Shown here: piece after piece, positions 1 to 10,401 of the stretch
How positions within the stretch are numbered: the first letter of the stretch is position 1
How the letters are laid out: the number at the start of each line of letters is the position of its first letter
Notes under the pieces: model-generated
The model's input: the letters and a program-made list of their open reading frames with translations, nothing else
Told to the model about the DNA's origin: nothing
Databases searched by the model: none
Program-made: the position numbers and the translations under genes
Assembly: GCF_042453785.1 (NCBI RefSeq)
Contig: NC_091668.1
Coordinates: 3,240,501-3,304,500 of the forward strand
DNA length: 64,000 bases
DNA from: Malus domestica
Lineage: Eukaryota; Streptophyta; Magnoliopsida; Rosales; Rosaceae
Direction of reading: 5' to 3'

Positions 1-509
1 TTATTATGACAAAGCATTGTGTGGCTTAGCTCGAAAGATATAAGAAAATTAAAACTGAAGCATATGAATATGATAGCATAAGCCTTATCATAACCTCCAT
101 CTGGTTTATTTCGACTAACATTTCCCAACCATAAAGATGCCACAAATAAAAGAATTGTGCCAACAATTCAGTACTTCCTTGTTTTTAAGGTATCAACATA
201 CAAACTACAGAGAGTATTTAATCCTTAAGAAACACCGCAGATTGCAGGTAGCGTTTGACTTGTTCATTCAACATGTGAGAGACCCCCACCTTCAGCCTTT
301 GTCCTACAGACGAGAACAATTGACAAAAAACGAAACATATACATGCATCAGTTCACTTGACAGGACATGAAACTCTAGGGATGGAGTTGTACTGATAAAG
401 CAGCGTGCCAAAGAAAATGCAATGTCCATGAAGCGAGATTTAATGACGACTGCTATGTCTAAATAAAGGAGTCATCAACATTTTACGATTCCACATGGAT
501 AACGAAGAC
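1..509. other. 3' flank of the PITH gene, no gene seen
   Basis: AT-rich sequence downstream of the PITH stop codon. It should hold the 3' UTR and polyadenylation region of the minus-strand gene. Short open frames here (for example 137-370) show no recognisable protein character. Confidence 0.5.
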
Positions 510-3309
510 TTACTTGTGATCGGAAGGATTTGGCCTGAGTTCGTAAACAATTGTTGCGACAACATCCCTCTTCAACTGTTCATCGTAGACAAGAAAAATG
601 TATTATTTGCCGAAGTTGCACAACAAAATCTGCTCGTATGGAATGAAATTACCTTTGTAGCTTCGCCCTTAAAGCCAATGTACTCTATCTTAGTTGTATC
701 ACCACCAAAACTATCGGGAAAATGCAATGTGATGCTGGCCACGTTTTGAAATTTGGAATATCTGATTATGTGGACAAAAGTAGTATCAGAAGGATAGTTG
801 ATGGTTTAAATGGATTACCTTCGGTGTTGTCAGTTTGAAAAGGAATAATATTTCCCCTCAATTTTTACAGGTATCATGTTCTCAAACATTACAAAACATG
901 ATCTTTGTAGCACAGGAGGCTATAAATAAATACCTTGTCTGGTACTCCAACGTTCCTTGGAAATTTTCGACCAGATCCCACTCCTTAAAACAACAAGAAC
1001 ACATGTTTCAAAGCTGAAAAGTTGAACTTATCAATTAGCTTTCCAACAAGCTAATACGAATGCAATACCTGAATAGCTTGCATTCCTTGAGCATCTGAAA
1101 AGTCAATGCCTTCTCTGTTGATGAACCTAATTTAAGCAATGCAGTTCTAATTTTAGTTTTTCCAAATATATGAAACGAGATGAAGTGAATATTGGACATC
1201 CATCAAAGGCTGTTTCAATAGATATTTTCTCAGAAAACTCATACAGGGCTACACTCACGATCACTACTATATATTGAAAAGAACGCAAAAAATTCCCTGC
1301 ATATTCCAAGTTAATTCCAAATCATAGGTACTGACTACATAAACATGAAATGGATGAGACAAGAAAATATGAACTTTATGCAAGGAAATGGTGGTACATT
1401 AAGACGAAAAAAAATTACCAATGAGTTTATTTGAGTAAAACGAAGGGGTGTGATATCCACACACCCCTTTTTACTTCTCTCACACCCTTTTAATTTTCGG
1501 AAGTCGGATCGGATGAATTAAAGAAGATCAAAGGACAGAAATTAACAAGGGGTGTGGGAGAAGTTAAAAGGGGTGTGTGGATAGCACACCCCAAAACGAA
1601 TTATCACTTAAATCCTCATCATTCTAACTACACCAATATAAGAAGGCTTTGCCTTAGGTAGAAGATATAAAATGTCAAACTTACGCCCTCATCTTGGAAG
1701 GACTTGTTCCGTCAACACCACCGACAACAGATATGCTCTTTATCTTTACATCTGATGTAAATCTATAAAAAAATAAATGAGGAAAATATAACTCAGTTAG
1801 ATGTATGTAACAACATCAGCGAATACTAGGTTCTAATTAAATCTCTGCAAAAACAAGCAATGACAAGTTAAAATAGAAATACATCCTCAAGATCATGACT
1901 TGTATCTCCTACGGATTTCACAGAAATGACAAACCATTCAAGAAACACGAAAGGGAGCTATGAGTGCACGACAAAAGGAAAATTATAAAATGATGCACAT
2001 ATTAAGTTTCACGTTTTGGAAGAACCTGAAGATGCTACTGAGGTTAAGTCCCTTACTCAAACTCATACAGACCAGATTACGGAGAATCAGGCACATGCTA
2101 CCATTGAAATTGAACGGAAAGATGGAAAATGGGTAAAAGTACTGAAGCACTGGATCTACCTGTCCCCATCCATTTCATGCTCATGCAGTCAATAACTCAT
2201 GTTATAAAAGACAACATATCAAACAACAAAAAATGGGACACTCACGGAATGTAAACAAGTAACTCAGGATCACCCTCATTGCTCTCCAAGTGCCCCTGTA
2301 GCAGAAAGTAGGATCCAATGAGCCTTCTTACGCCTATAAATTCAAACATAAATTACCACCAAAATATATGGTAAACCTGAACTGGATCTCAATCAGTAAC
2401 TTCCTAAACTTGTGCTAAAATATTGTCATGACATATCAATCTGAGATTTCATTTATAAAAACTTACGAAGTTGGGATTAGTACATTAACAATGACATCTA
2501 CAAATAATGTTCGTGAATCACTCTATTGTTTCACTCACAGGAAAGTGTTCAAAACACCTTCAGAAAAAGAAGATAAAACAGACAATCATATATAAGGAAT
2601 CATTACCCCACTAGAATTCAGTCTTTGCTCCCAAGCTTTGAAAACCGACTTGACGCTTCCAGGAACCGCCTCATTCAAAGCAGTAACCTATAACAACAAA
2701 ATTTCAAATCCTTTCAAGGAGGGACCATGGTGCATACTGATGATTATAATCCAAACAGAATTCAGCTGAAAGTGGCATCATGTCAACCAGCAAACACAAG
2801 CTCCAACGAAACACGCCATTTACAGAAGAATTAAGTGTGGGAGTATTCCAAAGTATCAACAAACGCTCATCAGAAATCACCAAATACTCCTCACAAAGCC
2901 ACCCATACAGAAATCGGAAAGCCCAACAAACCCCCATTTCATAATTTTCCACTGCAATCATGAAATCTATACACAACAAACGCAATGCTTACTCAAAACG
3001 CCAGTAAGAGAGAGAATTTCAGCTCAACGGGTTAATCCGAGTCACTGATCTTTCAACGAAAAATTTCCATCTGGGTACTTTCAGATGAACCCGAAAAATC
3101 ATAAAATATTAATCAGATTGCAATCCCACCCAAATAGAGCAGCAGCGTGATAGTTCATACAGGAAAAAAAACGCAGGAATAGTGAAATTAAGAGCGAGCA
3201 AAGGAGAAAGGCAGAGAATTTGGACCTTGGGGAGGTCGATATGCTCGTAGAGAGTCCAACCGGACGAACAATCATGATCTTCGCAGCTGTGGTCGTGCAA
3301 GCAAGCCAT
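510..3309 (-). CDS. PITH-domain (thioredoxin-like C-terminal) protein, 8 exons
   Basis: Exons on the minus strand, in gene order: 3309-3226, 2687-2607, 2295-2246, 1762-1685, 1126-1069, 983-934, 761-653, 575-510. Every junction has GT-AG borders and the joined length is 576 bases (191 codons plus stop) with no internal stop. The protein starts MACLHDHSCEDHDC, then has PITH-domain blocks: ALNEAVPGSVKSVFK, HLESNEGDPELLVYIPF, SDVKIKSISVVGG, FINREGIDFSDAQ, ITLHFPDSFGGDTTKIEYIG, and ends near PNPSDHK. PITH proteins bind the proteasome in animals and fungi; the plant role is poorly known, so function stays general. Length is close to the plant family norm (about 175-190 residues). The upstream side faces the crooked-neck-like gene, about 0.9 kb away. 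A MITE lies in the intron between exons 4 and 5. Family assignment is firm; exon ends are predicted. Confidence 0.88.
1445..1592. mobile_element. hAT-like MITE in an intron, 8-bp TSD
   Basis: A 148-bp near-palindrome. The left arm starts GGGGTGTGATATCCACACAC and the right arm ends with its near-perfect reverse complement; the arms run about 45 bp with few mismatches around a short loop. It is flanked by a perfect 8-bp direct repeat AAAACGAA (1437-1444 and 1593-1600). Eight bases is the usual target-site duplication of hAT transposases. It sits inside the intron between exons 4 and 5 of the PITH gene and has no coding capacity. Confidence 0.85.
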
Positions 3310-4190
3310 CTCTTTTTCCCTCTATTACTGAATTTCTCACAAGAAAATTACGAAAGACGAAGGAAGAAGAAAGAGAAGCAACCAGATAATAAGAGCCGAG
3401 CCAAGCCAAGCCGAGTCGTCGCGTTTTTAAGAGTAAATTACATTTTTAACCCTGTGGCGAATTTCATCCTTTTTTTGTCACTTACGAAATGTGTAAATTG
3501 TAACAATGATCACTTAACTTTAATCAAATTAGAACAATAATCATTCAATTAAAAATTCATTATCATTGGTTCCTTAATTCATCAAAATGTGTAGATATAG
3601 TCATTTTCGTCAACTTCGTTAGAATTTTATCAAAATAAGTTATGTTTGAAGGATCATTGCTGCAATTGGAGTCCCTCAACTCATCAAAACGTGTAGCTAT
3701 GGTCATTTTCGTCACCTTCGTCACAATTGTATCAAAATGAGTCATGTTGGAATGATCATTGCTACAATTTGGTTAAAGTTGAGGGACCATTACTCCAATT
3801 TGGTTAAAATTGAGGGACAATTTCTCCAATTAGATTAAAGTTTAATAACCAATCGTAATGAATTTTTAGTTAAGAATACACGTTTTGATAAATTAAGAGA
3901 TTAATGATAATAAATTTTTAATTAAGAAACAATTGCTCCAATTGAGTTTAAAAAAAATAACATTACTACAATCAGAAATCACACATATATATTGTGATTT
4001 CGTAATGTTTTTAATTAAAAAAACATTACGAAAGTAAAGGGCACAGAGGGGAACTGCAGGGACTCGAAGTCCAATTTTATCGCGGACTCAGTTTCCTGTT
4101 TGATTTGGGATTCTCGATTTCCTATTTGATTTGGGACTCTCAGTCTCCTATATATTGTGATTTCGTAACCCTTATCAGAAATCACACCTC
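3310..4190. other. Bidirectional upstream region with diverged repeats
   Basis: Spacer between the divergent PITH and crooked-neck-like genes. Positions 3540-3900 hold diverged copies of a motif (CATCAAAACGTGTAG, TGGTCATTTTCGTCA, GTTGAGGGACCATTACTCC) and look like a decayed dispersed repeat. Beyond 3970 there are inverted repeats described separately. No convincing gene. Confidence 0.5.
3976..4033. repeat. Stacked inverted repeats upstream of the crooked-neck-like gene
   Basis: Two hairpin-forming repeats abut. GAAATCACA (from 3975) pairs with TGTGATTTC (from 3993). TTTCGTAATGTTTTT (3998-4012) pairs with AAAAACATTACGAAA (4019-4033), a perfect 15-bp inverted repeat with a 6-base loop. The same words TGTGATTTCGTAA and ATCAGAAATCACAC recur in opposite order near 4157-4188, just upstream of the gene. 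This may be a MITE remnant or a promoter element. Confidence 0.6.
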
Positions 4191-4271
4191 TCATTCTTTC
4201 CTTTCCACACTTTGATTTGGGGTTGGGGTTTTTTCGAATTCGAGTTCAAACTTTTTAGTTTCCAGAGGATT

Positions 4272-6347
4272 ATGGCGAAGGACACCGATGACAAGCTGCC
4301 GCGGGCGAAAAGGGTTAAGAACAAAGCCCCAGCTCCTGTCCAAATCACCGCGGAGCAACTCCTCCGCGAGGCGCGTGACGGTCAAGAGGGTGACATCCGT
4401 CCTCCCAAACAGCAGATAAATGACTCTACCGAGCTTGCTGATTTTCGCCTCCGAATGCGCAAGGGATTCGAGGACCAAGTCCGGCGCCAGAAGCAGAATG
4501 CCCGCGTCTGGATCAAGTATGCTCGGTGGGAGGAGTCCCAGAAGGAATTGGACCGTGCACGCTCTGTTTGGGAGCGGCTGCTTGAGGTGGATTATCGAAA
4601 CCACACCGTCTGGGTCGAGTATGCCGGGATGGAGATGAAGATTAAGATGATCAACCATGCGAGGAATGTGTGGGAGCGTGCTGTGCAACTCTTGCCGAGG
4701 GTGGATCAGCTCTGGTACAAATATATTCACATGGAGGAGATGATAGGGAATGTGGCTCGTGCTCGGGAAATATTTCGGAGGTGGATGGATTGGATGCCGG
4801 ACCAGCAAGGCTGGATCGAATTCATCAAGTTTGAGCTTCGGTATAACGAAATAGATCACGCGAGAGCGATTTTTGAGCAGTTCGTACAATGTCATCCAAA
4901 AGCTGACGCTTGGATTCGGTATGCCAAGTTTGAGATGAAGAATGGCGACCTTGCAAGGGTAAGGGATGTGTATGAGACGGCAGTGGATATGGTAGACAAT
5001 GATGAGGAGGCCGAACGGTTGTTTCTGGCTTTTGCTGAATTTGAAGAAGGGTGCAAAGAAATCGAGCGTGCAAGGAGTATTTATAAGTTAGGGCGCGATC
5101 GTATACCAAAAGGAAAGGCTGCTTCTTTGTATAGGATGTTCGAGGAATTTGAGGAGCGGTATGGGGACAGACAGGCGATAGAGGATGCAGTTGTGAACAA
5201 GGCAAGGTTCAAGTACGAGCAGGAGGTTAGGAAGAATCCTTTGGATTATGATGCCTGGTTCGGTTATATAAGGCTGGAAGAAAATGCAGGGAACAAGGAG
5301 AAGATTAGACAAGTTTATGATCGAGCGATTGCCAATGTACCACCGGCTCAAGAAAAGCGGTATTGGCAGCGCTACATTTATCTCTGGATCAACTATGCAC
5401 TGTATGAGGAGATTGATGCTCGCGATGAGGACCATGCACGCGCTGTCTATAGAATGTGCCTTGAACTGATTCCTCATAAGAAGTTCACATTTGCAAAAAT
5501 GTGGATTCTCGCAGCCGAGTTTGAGATCCGACAACTGAAACTCGAGTATGCACGTAAGATACTTGGTACTGCAATTGGCAAGGCAGCTAAAGGCAAGATA
5601 TTTAAGAGGTACATTGAGATTGAGTGGCAACTACGTAATGCTGATCGCTGTCGGAAACTGTATGAAAAGTTTCTGCATTGGTCGCCGGAAAATTGCTATG
5701 CGTGGATCAGGTATGCAGAGTTTGAGAAAAAACTTTGCGACACGGAACGAGCCAGATCAGTTTATGAACATGCCATCAGCCAAAAACAACTCGACAAGCC
5801 CGAATTGCTGTGGAAGTCATATATTGACTTCGAACTAGCAGAGAGAGAGTTTGAGAGAGCTAGAGATCTGTACGGGCGACTCTTAGAACGGACCCAACAC
5901 GTTAAAGTGTGGATCAGTTACGCAGCATTCGAGGCATCGGCTATGGTGGGAGGAGACGGAATGCGCTCAGAAGATGTTATTGAGCAAAAGGAACAATGCA
6001 TTCAGCGCGCCAGAAGGGTTTTCAAGAGAGCGTCGGAATATTTTAGAACTTCAGCGCCGGAACTTAAGGAACAAAGAACTATGCTGCTAGAACAATGGCT
6101 GAACACGGAGGAGGAGTTTGGGGATTTCGGTGATGTTACGTTAGTGCAAGCGAAGCTGCCGCGGAGATTGAAGAGGAAGCGGCCAATAGTTATTGAAGAT
6201 GGTGGTTCTGCTGGGTTTGAAGAATACATTGATTATCTTTTTCCAGAAGAAGCTCATAACACGAACTGGAAGCTTTTCGAAGCTGCCTACCATTGGAAGA
6301 GGCGAAAAGATTCTTCTGCGGAGGATGCGGAAGATAAAGAAACATAG
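4272..6347 (+). CDS. CRNKL1: Crooked-neck-like pre-mRNA splicing factor (HAT-repeat protein)
   Basis: A single open frame of 691 codons from the ATG at 4272. The frame is open back to 4212, but the 20 extra residues are unlike the family, while MAKDTDDKLPRAKRVKNKAPAP matches the plant CRNKL1 N-terminus. The protein is almost entirely half-a-TPR (HAT) repeats, with units such as ARVWIKYARWEESQKELDRA, RARSVWERLLEVDYRNHTVW, AWIRYAKFEMKNGD and RARSVYEHAI, and ends in a charged tail. Family members (yeast Clf1, human CRNKL1) scaffold the NineTeen complex in the spliceosome, so a nuclear role in splicing is expected. Length matches plant homologues (about 660-705 residues). No intron is present. 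It is convergent with the COPT5-like gene. Confidence 0.95.
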   Translation: MAKDTDDKLPRAKRVKNKAPAPVQITAEQLLREARDGQEGDIRPPKQQINDSTELADFRLRMRKGFEDQVRRQKQNARVWIKYARWEESQKELDRARSVWERLLEVDYRNHTVWVEYAGMEMKIKMINHARNVWERAVQLLPRVDQLWYKYIHMEEMIGNVARAREIFRRWMDWMPDQQGWIEFIKFELRYNEIDHARAIFEQFVQCHPKADAWIRYAKFEMKNGDLARVRDVYETAVDMVDNDEEAERLFLAFAEFEEGCKEIERARSIYKLGRDRIPKGKAASLYRMFEEFEERYGDRQAIEDAVVNKARFKYEQEVRKNPLDYDAWFGYIRLEENAGNKEKIRQVYDRAIANVPPAQEKRYWQRYIYLWINYALYEEIDARDEDHARAVYRMCLELIPHKKFTFAKMWILAAEFEIRQLKLEYARKILGTAIGKAAKGKIFKRYIEIEWQLRNADRCRKLYEKFLHWSPENCYAWIRYAEFEKKLCDTERARSVYEHAISQKQLDKPELLWKSYIDFELAEREFERARDLYGRLLERTQHVKVWISYAAFEASAMVGGDGMRSEDVIEQKEQCIQRARRVFKRASEYFRTSAPELKEQRTMLLEQWLNTEEEFGDFGDVTLVQAKLPRRLKRKRPIVIEDGGSAGFEEYIDYLFPEEAHNTNWKLFEAAYHWKRRKDSSAEDAEDKET

Positions 6348-6860
6348 CAAATTGTACTCGATTTTAGAGATAAATGTTTTTTATATTTTAAAAGCACTTG
6401 TAAAAAGTTTTGTTCAAGATTTTTTTTTAAAATTGATAGTAAAAATATTTTTGTCAAAAGTGTTTTTAATTATTTATGAACACGTTAAAAATGTTTTTAA
6501 TTATTTAAAAGCAATTTCAAACATGGTTGCTCGTGCTGTTGCTTCACGCGCTGTCTAGCATGATGGTACTTTCCGATTGAATACTTTTGATTTCGAGTGT
6601 TTTTTATAATATTTTTGCCGAAAATGTACACGTTAGAATTTAATAAAGTTTCAACGAGCTGATAGATTCTGTTTTCGTTTTTGGATTCATATATTCGTAA
6701 TGCATCGAGCAACGTATAAATTAAACAACAACAATAATGCAATATTTTTTTATAGAAAGCAGACAATTACATGTCGATAGCAAGTTGGCAAAGATGCAAG
6801 TTGCAGCCTTTCGATTTCGAGTAGTATCTATAAAATTACTAAATCCACCCAAAAAAATCT
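6348..6860. other. Convergent 3' spacer between CRNKL1 and COPT5
   Basis: AT-rich sequence holding the 3' UTRs of both convergent genes. The part at about 6365-6500 (AAAAGCACTTGTAAAAAG and similar) resembles a MITE-like repeat type seen at 39,573-39,785. No gene. Confidence 0.5.
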
Positions 6861-7313
6861 CTAAGCACACGCACACGAATTATCCACCACCACACGCGCC
6901 ACGTCATCGTCCCCACTCCGAAACGCCCAGTAACCAATCGCCAGCCCCAAAACGATGGCCACGAACACTCCCCCGTTAAACGACATGATCGCCAGCATAA
7001 TCATGTACCCGATCGCCGCGTTGACTCCGAAAAGCACGCTCTCCGCCAGCCTCCCTGCCGAGAACCTCCCTCCGGCGCCGCCGAGCTTGGAGCCGATCAG
7101 CGGGGTCCGGATCGGCGCGTCGGACGCCGATTTCAAGGAAGACGAGGAGGCCGCGCGCTTGATGCGCACGCGCAGGTCCTCGAGGTACCGGTAGAAAACA
7201 GGGACGAGAAGGCAGGCGAGCAGCGTGAGGGAGTAGCTCGCCCACGTGTCGGTTTTCCACGAGTCGAAGAGGAGCGTTACCTGCCGGCTCCAGTAGAAGG
7301 TCATGTGCATCAT
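6861..7313 (-). CDS. COPT5: COPT5-like copper transporter (CTR family)
   Basis: A 150-residue intronless protein, typical for plant COPT members. It begins with a methionine/histidine cluster (MMHM), followed by TM1 at about 24-43, a soluble loop at about 44-90, TM2 at about 93-112 with the copper-selective MxxxM motif (M106 and M110), and TM3 at about 114-132 with a GxxxG packing motif (G123 and G127). It ends in a CxC copper-binding tail (C147, C149). CTR proteins work as trimers that move Cu(I). COPT5 in Arabidopsis is at the vacuolar or prevacuolar membrane and exports copper, so that site is inferred here. The block LFGVNAAIGY and the SFNGGVF stretch are strongly COPT5-like. The start at 7313 gives the conserved N-terminus. 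Confidence 0.93.
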   Translation of the reverse strand: MMHMTFYWSRQVTLLFDSWKTDTWASYSLTLLACLLVPVFYRYLEDLRVRIKRAASSSSLKSASDAPIRTPLIGSKLGGAGGRFSAGRLAESVLFGVNAAIGYMIMLAIMSFNGGVFVAIVLGLAIGYWAFRSGDDDVARVVVDNSCACA

Positions 7314-8958
7314 CTTCTTCGATTTCTAGAGAGAGAAAGTAGAAGCAGCGGATTTTTGGGGGATTTTTGGAGAAGAAGACTTGCCAGAGACGGGCAAGAA
7401 ATTTAGAAAAATGGATAGTTTGATCCGTTTGGTGTGTACGTTGTTAATTGTTTGGTACGAGATGTGCGTTCGGATGTACCCTTGGAGTTGTTATTATTTA
7501 CGATTTTGTCTCAGTGGGTTTCTGGACGTCTTTTGATTTTGTATGATTAACAGTGTTTAGAGGGGCTGATTTGGAATTTAGAAAATATGGGGCCCCGCTA
7601 AGTATTTGGGCTTGATGGCAATTTTGTCCTAAGAAAAAAAACCCAAAATGCAGTACAAGGATCGAAGATGCTAAAGATTGTACTGCAGACAGTACAATCT
7701 GAACAACCCAGACGAAGCCCCAAAACTACCCTTTTCTCTCAAAAGGGAGAACAACTTGTATGGATCGAATTTATCATCATTGTGACATTTTGTTATTATT
7801 TATATGTTTTTTTACATGATATTGAATTATTAGATCAGGAGGTCACAAGATAGGATTATGGTATTATGAATGTAGTCTCACTTGCTCCAATCCAATATAT
7901 TCAATCAAAAGCTTCTACATCAAAGGAGACTAGGCCTATAAGTCTTACAATTTGATATGCAGGAAGTACTAACCTAGGGATAGAGATCCACTCTGTATCT
8001 AATTGTCCGAAGCTCAAGGATTGGATAATCTGGACTACTCAAAATTGAATTTGATGGTCCTATTAACTTATTTCGTTAGCCCATCTCACACAAATCAATG
8101 ACTCTTATTTCTCTCTTTCACACCCAAAAGCACATATTTCCTGGTCCTTGGACTCGGGGCACTAAGGTCTAGAAAGGGTCCAACTTTATCTTCCTCTCTT
8201 TAGATGAAGCAAATGAAATTATTCAGGTGAATAGTAAATAAAAATAGTACAAATTTTTTTTTTGAATGATGACTTTCAGCAGATGGGCATCACGAGTGAA
8301 TTGTAACTTTGCTCGCTATTCAACAACAAATTTTTCAGTGTATTCAGAACACGAAACAAAACACTACATGTCATTATATAATTAGAGTATAGCACCTCAT
8401 GTTTCAAGCTTACTGGATTCTCTCCTATTCAACAATCCATGAATTTCTTGATTGTCGAGGAATTTGAGTCAAAATATACAATTGCTTTATGGGTTTTTTT
8501 TTTTTTGAGTTTTAGCGAAACACTCTCGTATTATTCACTTTCACTGGTATTATTCACTACACATTTATTTGTAATTTTTCATTAAAACTAAAGTTTTTTT
8601 GGACTTTTTGTTAGTTTTCTTTTTTTTTTGTTGTCTAAAAAGTTGCTTGATGGTTGGAAAAACACTTGGACTTTATTTTCTAATAAATCATTGTATTTTG
8701 AACAAAGACACATAAAAAGCAATTGTAGAATGCACACTTAATCAAGTACACCTAATTATGTAATATTTATACTTACATAACAATTCGAACTATTAAATAT
8801 TTTTATTGAATTTTTTATATGGGATCCGTCCCTTGCAATGAAATCATCATTTGACCCAAAAAAAAATTGTATCTTGAGAAAAAAAAGAAGTGATAACCCA
8901 CAATAAGATTTGAAACCCTTTTATATAACTTTTAGGTGTGTAGCAATGTCATATGACA

Positions 8959-9062
8959 AGTATTTTGAGTAAGAGAGAAACTCTTATAATATACGTAATA
9001 CAAACTTAGAAGTATTTTGAGTAAGAGAGAAACTCTTATAATATACGTAATACAAACTTAGA
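8959..9062. repeat. Perfect 52-bp tandem duplication
   Basis: Units 8959-9010 and 9011-9062 are identical by eye, each starting AGTATTTTGAGTAAGAGAGA and ending CAAACTTAGA. The lack of divergence suggests a recent duplication or gene-conversion event. Confidence 0.95.
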
Positions 9063-9350
9063 ACATGGAGCAAATATATATTAGGCGAATAATGTTATTA
9101 GACTATGTCTTGATTATAAGAGAGAATCTTTCATTAAGTATAGCTATCTCACATTACGTTGAGTGGGACTCAATTTTAGGAGATTCACAAGCTTTGATAC
9201 ATCGTTGGGCATGGCCAAGTTAACTAAAATTGTAACTCCATCTGCAACTAACTAGTTGTATGATGAAACTTTTTACTTCATTCATTAAGAAAATATAATC
9301 CTTCTCCAAAGTCCAAAATCCAACCGCATGATCGCTATGATTATTGTATC

Positions 9351-9655
9351 TGAGTCTTGTGCTATCGTCAATCCATTTTGTGCCAGTCAATGCCGTTAAC
9401 TTCTCTGTTCACATGATTAAATAGAAAATATACAATCATCCTCAAACCAAACTAAGTCTTGTGCTACCGTCAATCCATTTCATGCCAGCCAATGCCGTTA
9501 ACTTCTCTGTTCACATGATTATTGTATCTGACCTGTTGAAAAATCACCATGAAAGAGCACAGGTCCAAGCAGCAAGGAGTCAAAAGGCTTTAAGGATTCA
9601 TTTTCGAACGCCTGCTAAGATATCATGGCATTGTTGAAGATGATCAAAATTTCAG
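9351..9655 (+). repeat. Third copy of the AIP2/NBS-LRR spacer, with internal duplication
   Basis: It matches sequence at about 11,860-12,060 and 35,750-35,985: GTCAATCCATT, CACATGATTATTGTATCTGA, GACCTGTTGAAAAAT, AGGTCCAAGCA, then GATGATCAAAATTTCAGTTG. A 102-bp offset repeat starting GTCTTGTGCTA is present at 9354 and 9456. It is a remnant of another spacer copy upstream of the intact block, with no gene left. Confidence 0.7.
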
Positions 9656-10401
9656 TTGAAGCTGCTTTTTGTATAATTGGAAAAATTGGAAAAATTCATT
9701 AACAAAGTATTGTAGCTCCATGTTTTGTATAATAAGCCGCTTTTTGCAGCTTCCATTTTTTGGCTTTTTTTCATCTGAAACTTTGAAATAAAGTTGTTTT
9801 GGAATGTTTACCAAACATAAAAAACTCTACCAACTTTTTTAAAAATCACCTCAACCCCAAACTGGGGCTTCATCTTCCCATCTTTAGTGGGCTCTCTCTA
9901 ACCCATCTATTGGGCACAATAACAACTATATATTCTAATGGGTATACAAGAATCTTTTGTTAATATGATTGAAAATCAAACGAACTCAGATAAAATAACG
10001 TGAAGAAAAAATGTATAAAAAACTAAAAGAAAAAAAAAACTGAAGCACAAACAACTTCATACATGTCCTAACTTTTTGGTAATCTTTTGCTTCATGTTGA
10101 ATTTTTTAGTGTCAAAACTTACCCACCACCAGGCAACTCATGCAAACGACCACATGTAAATCAAACGACGTTGATAAAGGTGTCGTTTATGAAGTAACGA
10201 GAAGGCGTGAGAACGCAGTGACGTGGACAGACAGTTGGAATGTGAGACTGCGTGCAGACGATCCGATTCCCACCTTCGTCTCCCAACGGTGACCTCCTCG
10301 CCAACCCAAACTCACAGAAATATAAGAATAATCCGACTCCGAAAAACGCAGAAAAATAAAATATCCGATACGATACAAACCGATTTAACCCGAATCTGAA
10401 A

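Larger units (their letters stand above)
7314..10160. other. Repeat-rich spacer without a gene
   Basis: About 2.8 kb of AT-rich DNA between COPT5 and the AIP2-like gene. It includes a 52-bp perfect tandem duplication (8959-9062), a fragment homologous to the AIP2/NBS-LRR spacer (9351-9655), and a MITE-like segment at about 9650-9850 with phrases shared with 39.6-39.8 kb. Short open frames show no protein character. Confidence 0.55.

Noticed and set aside
4191-4895. 234-codon open frame antisense to the crooked-neck-like gene
   Set aside because: Shadow of a strongly conserved coding region; no recognisable domain.
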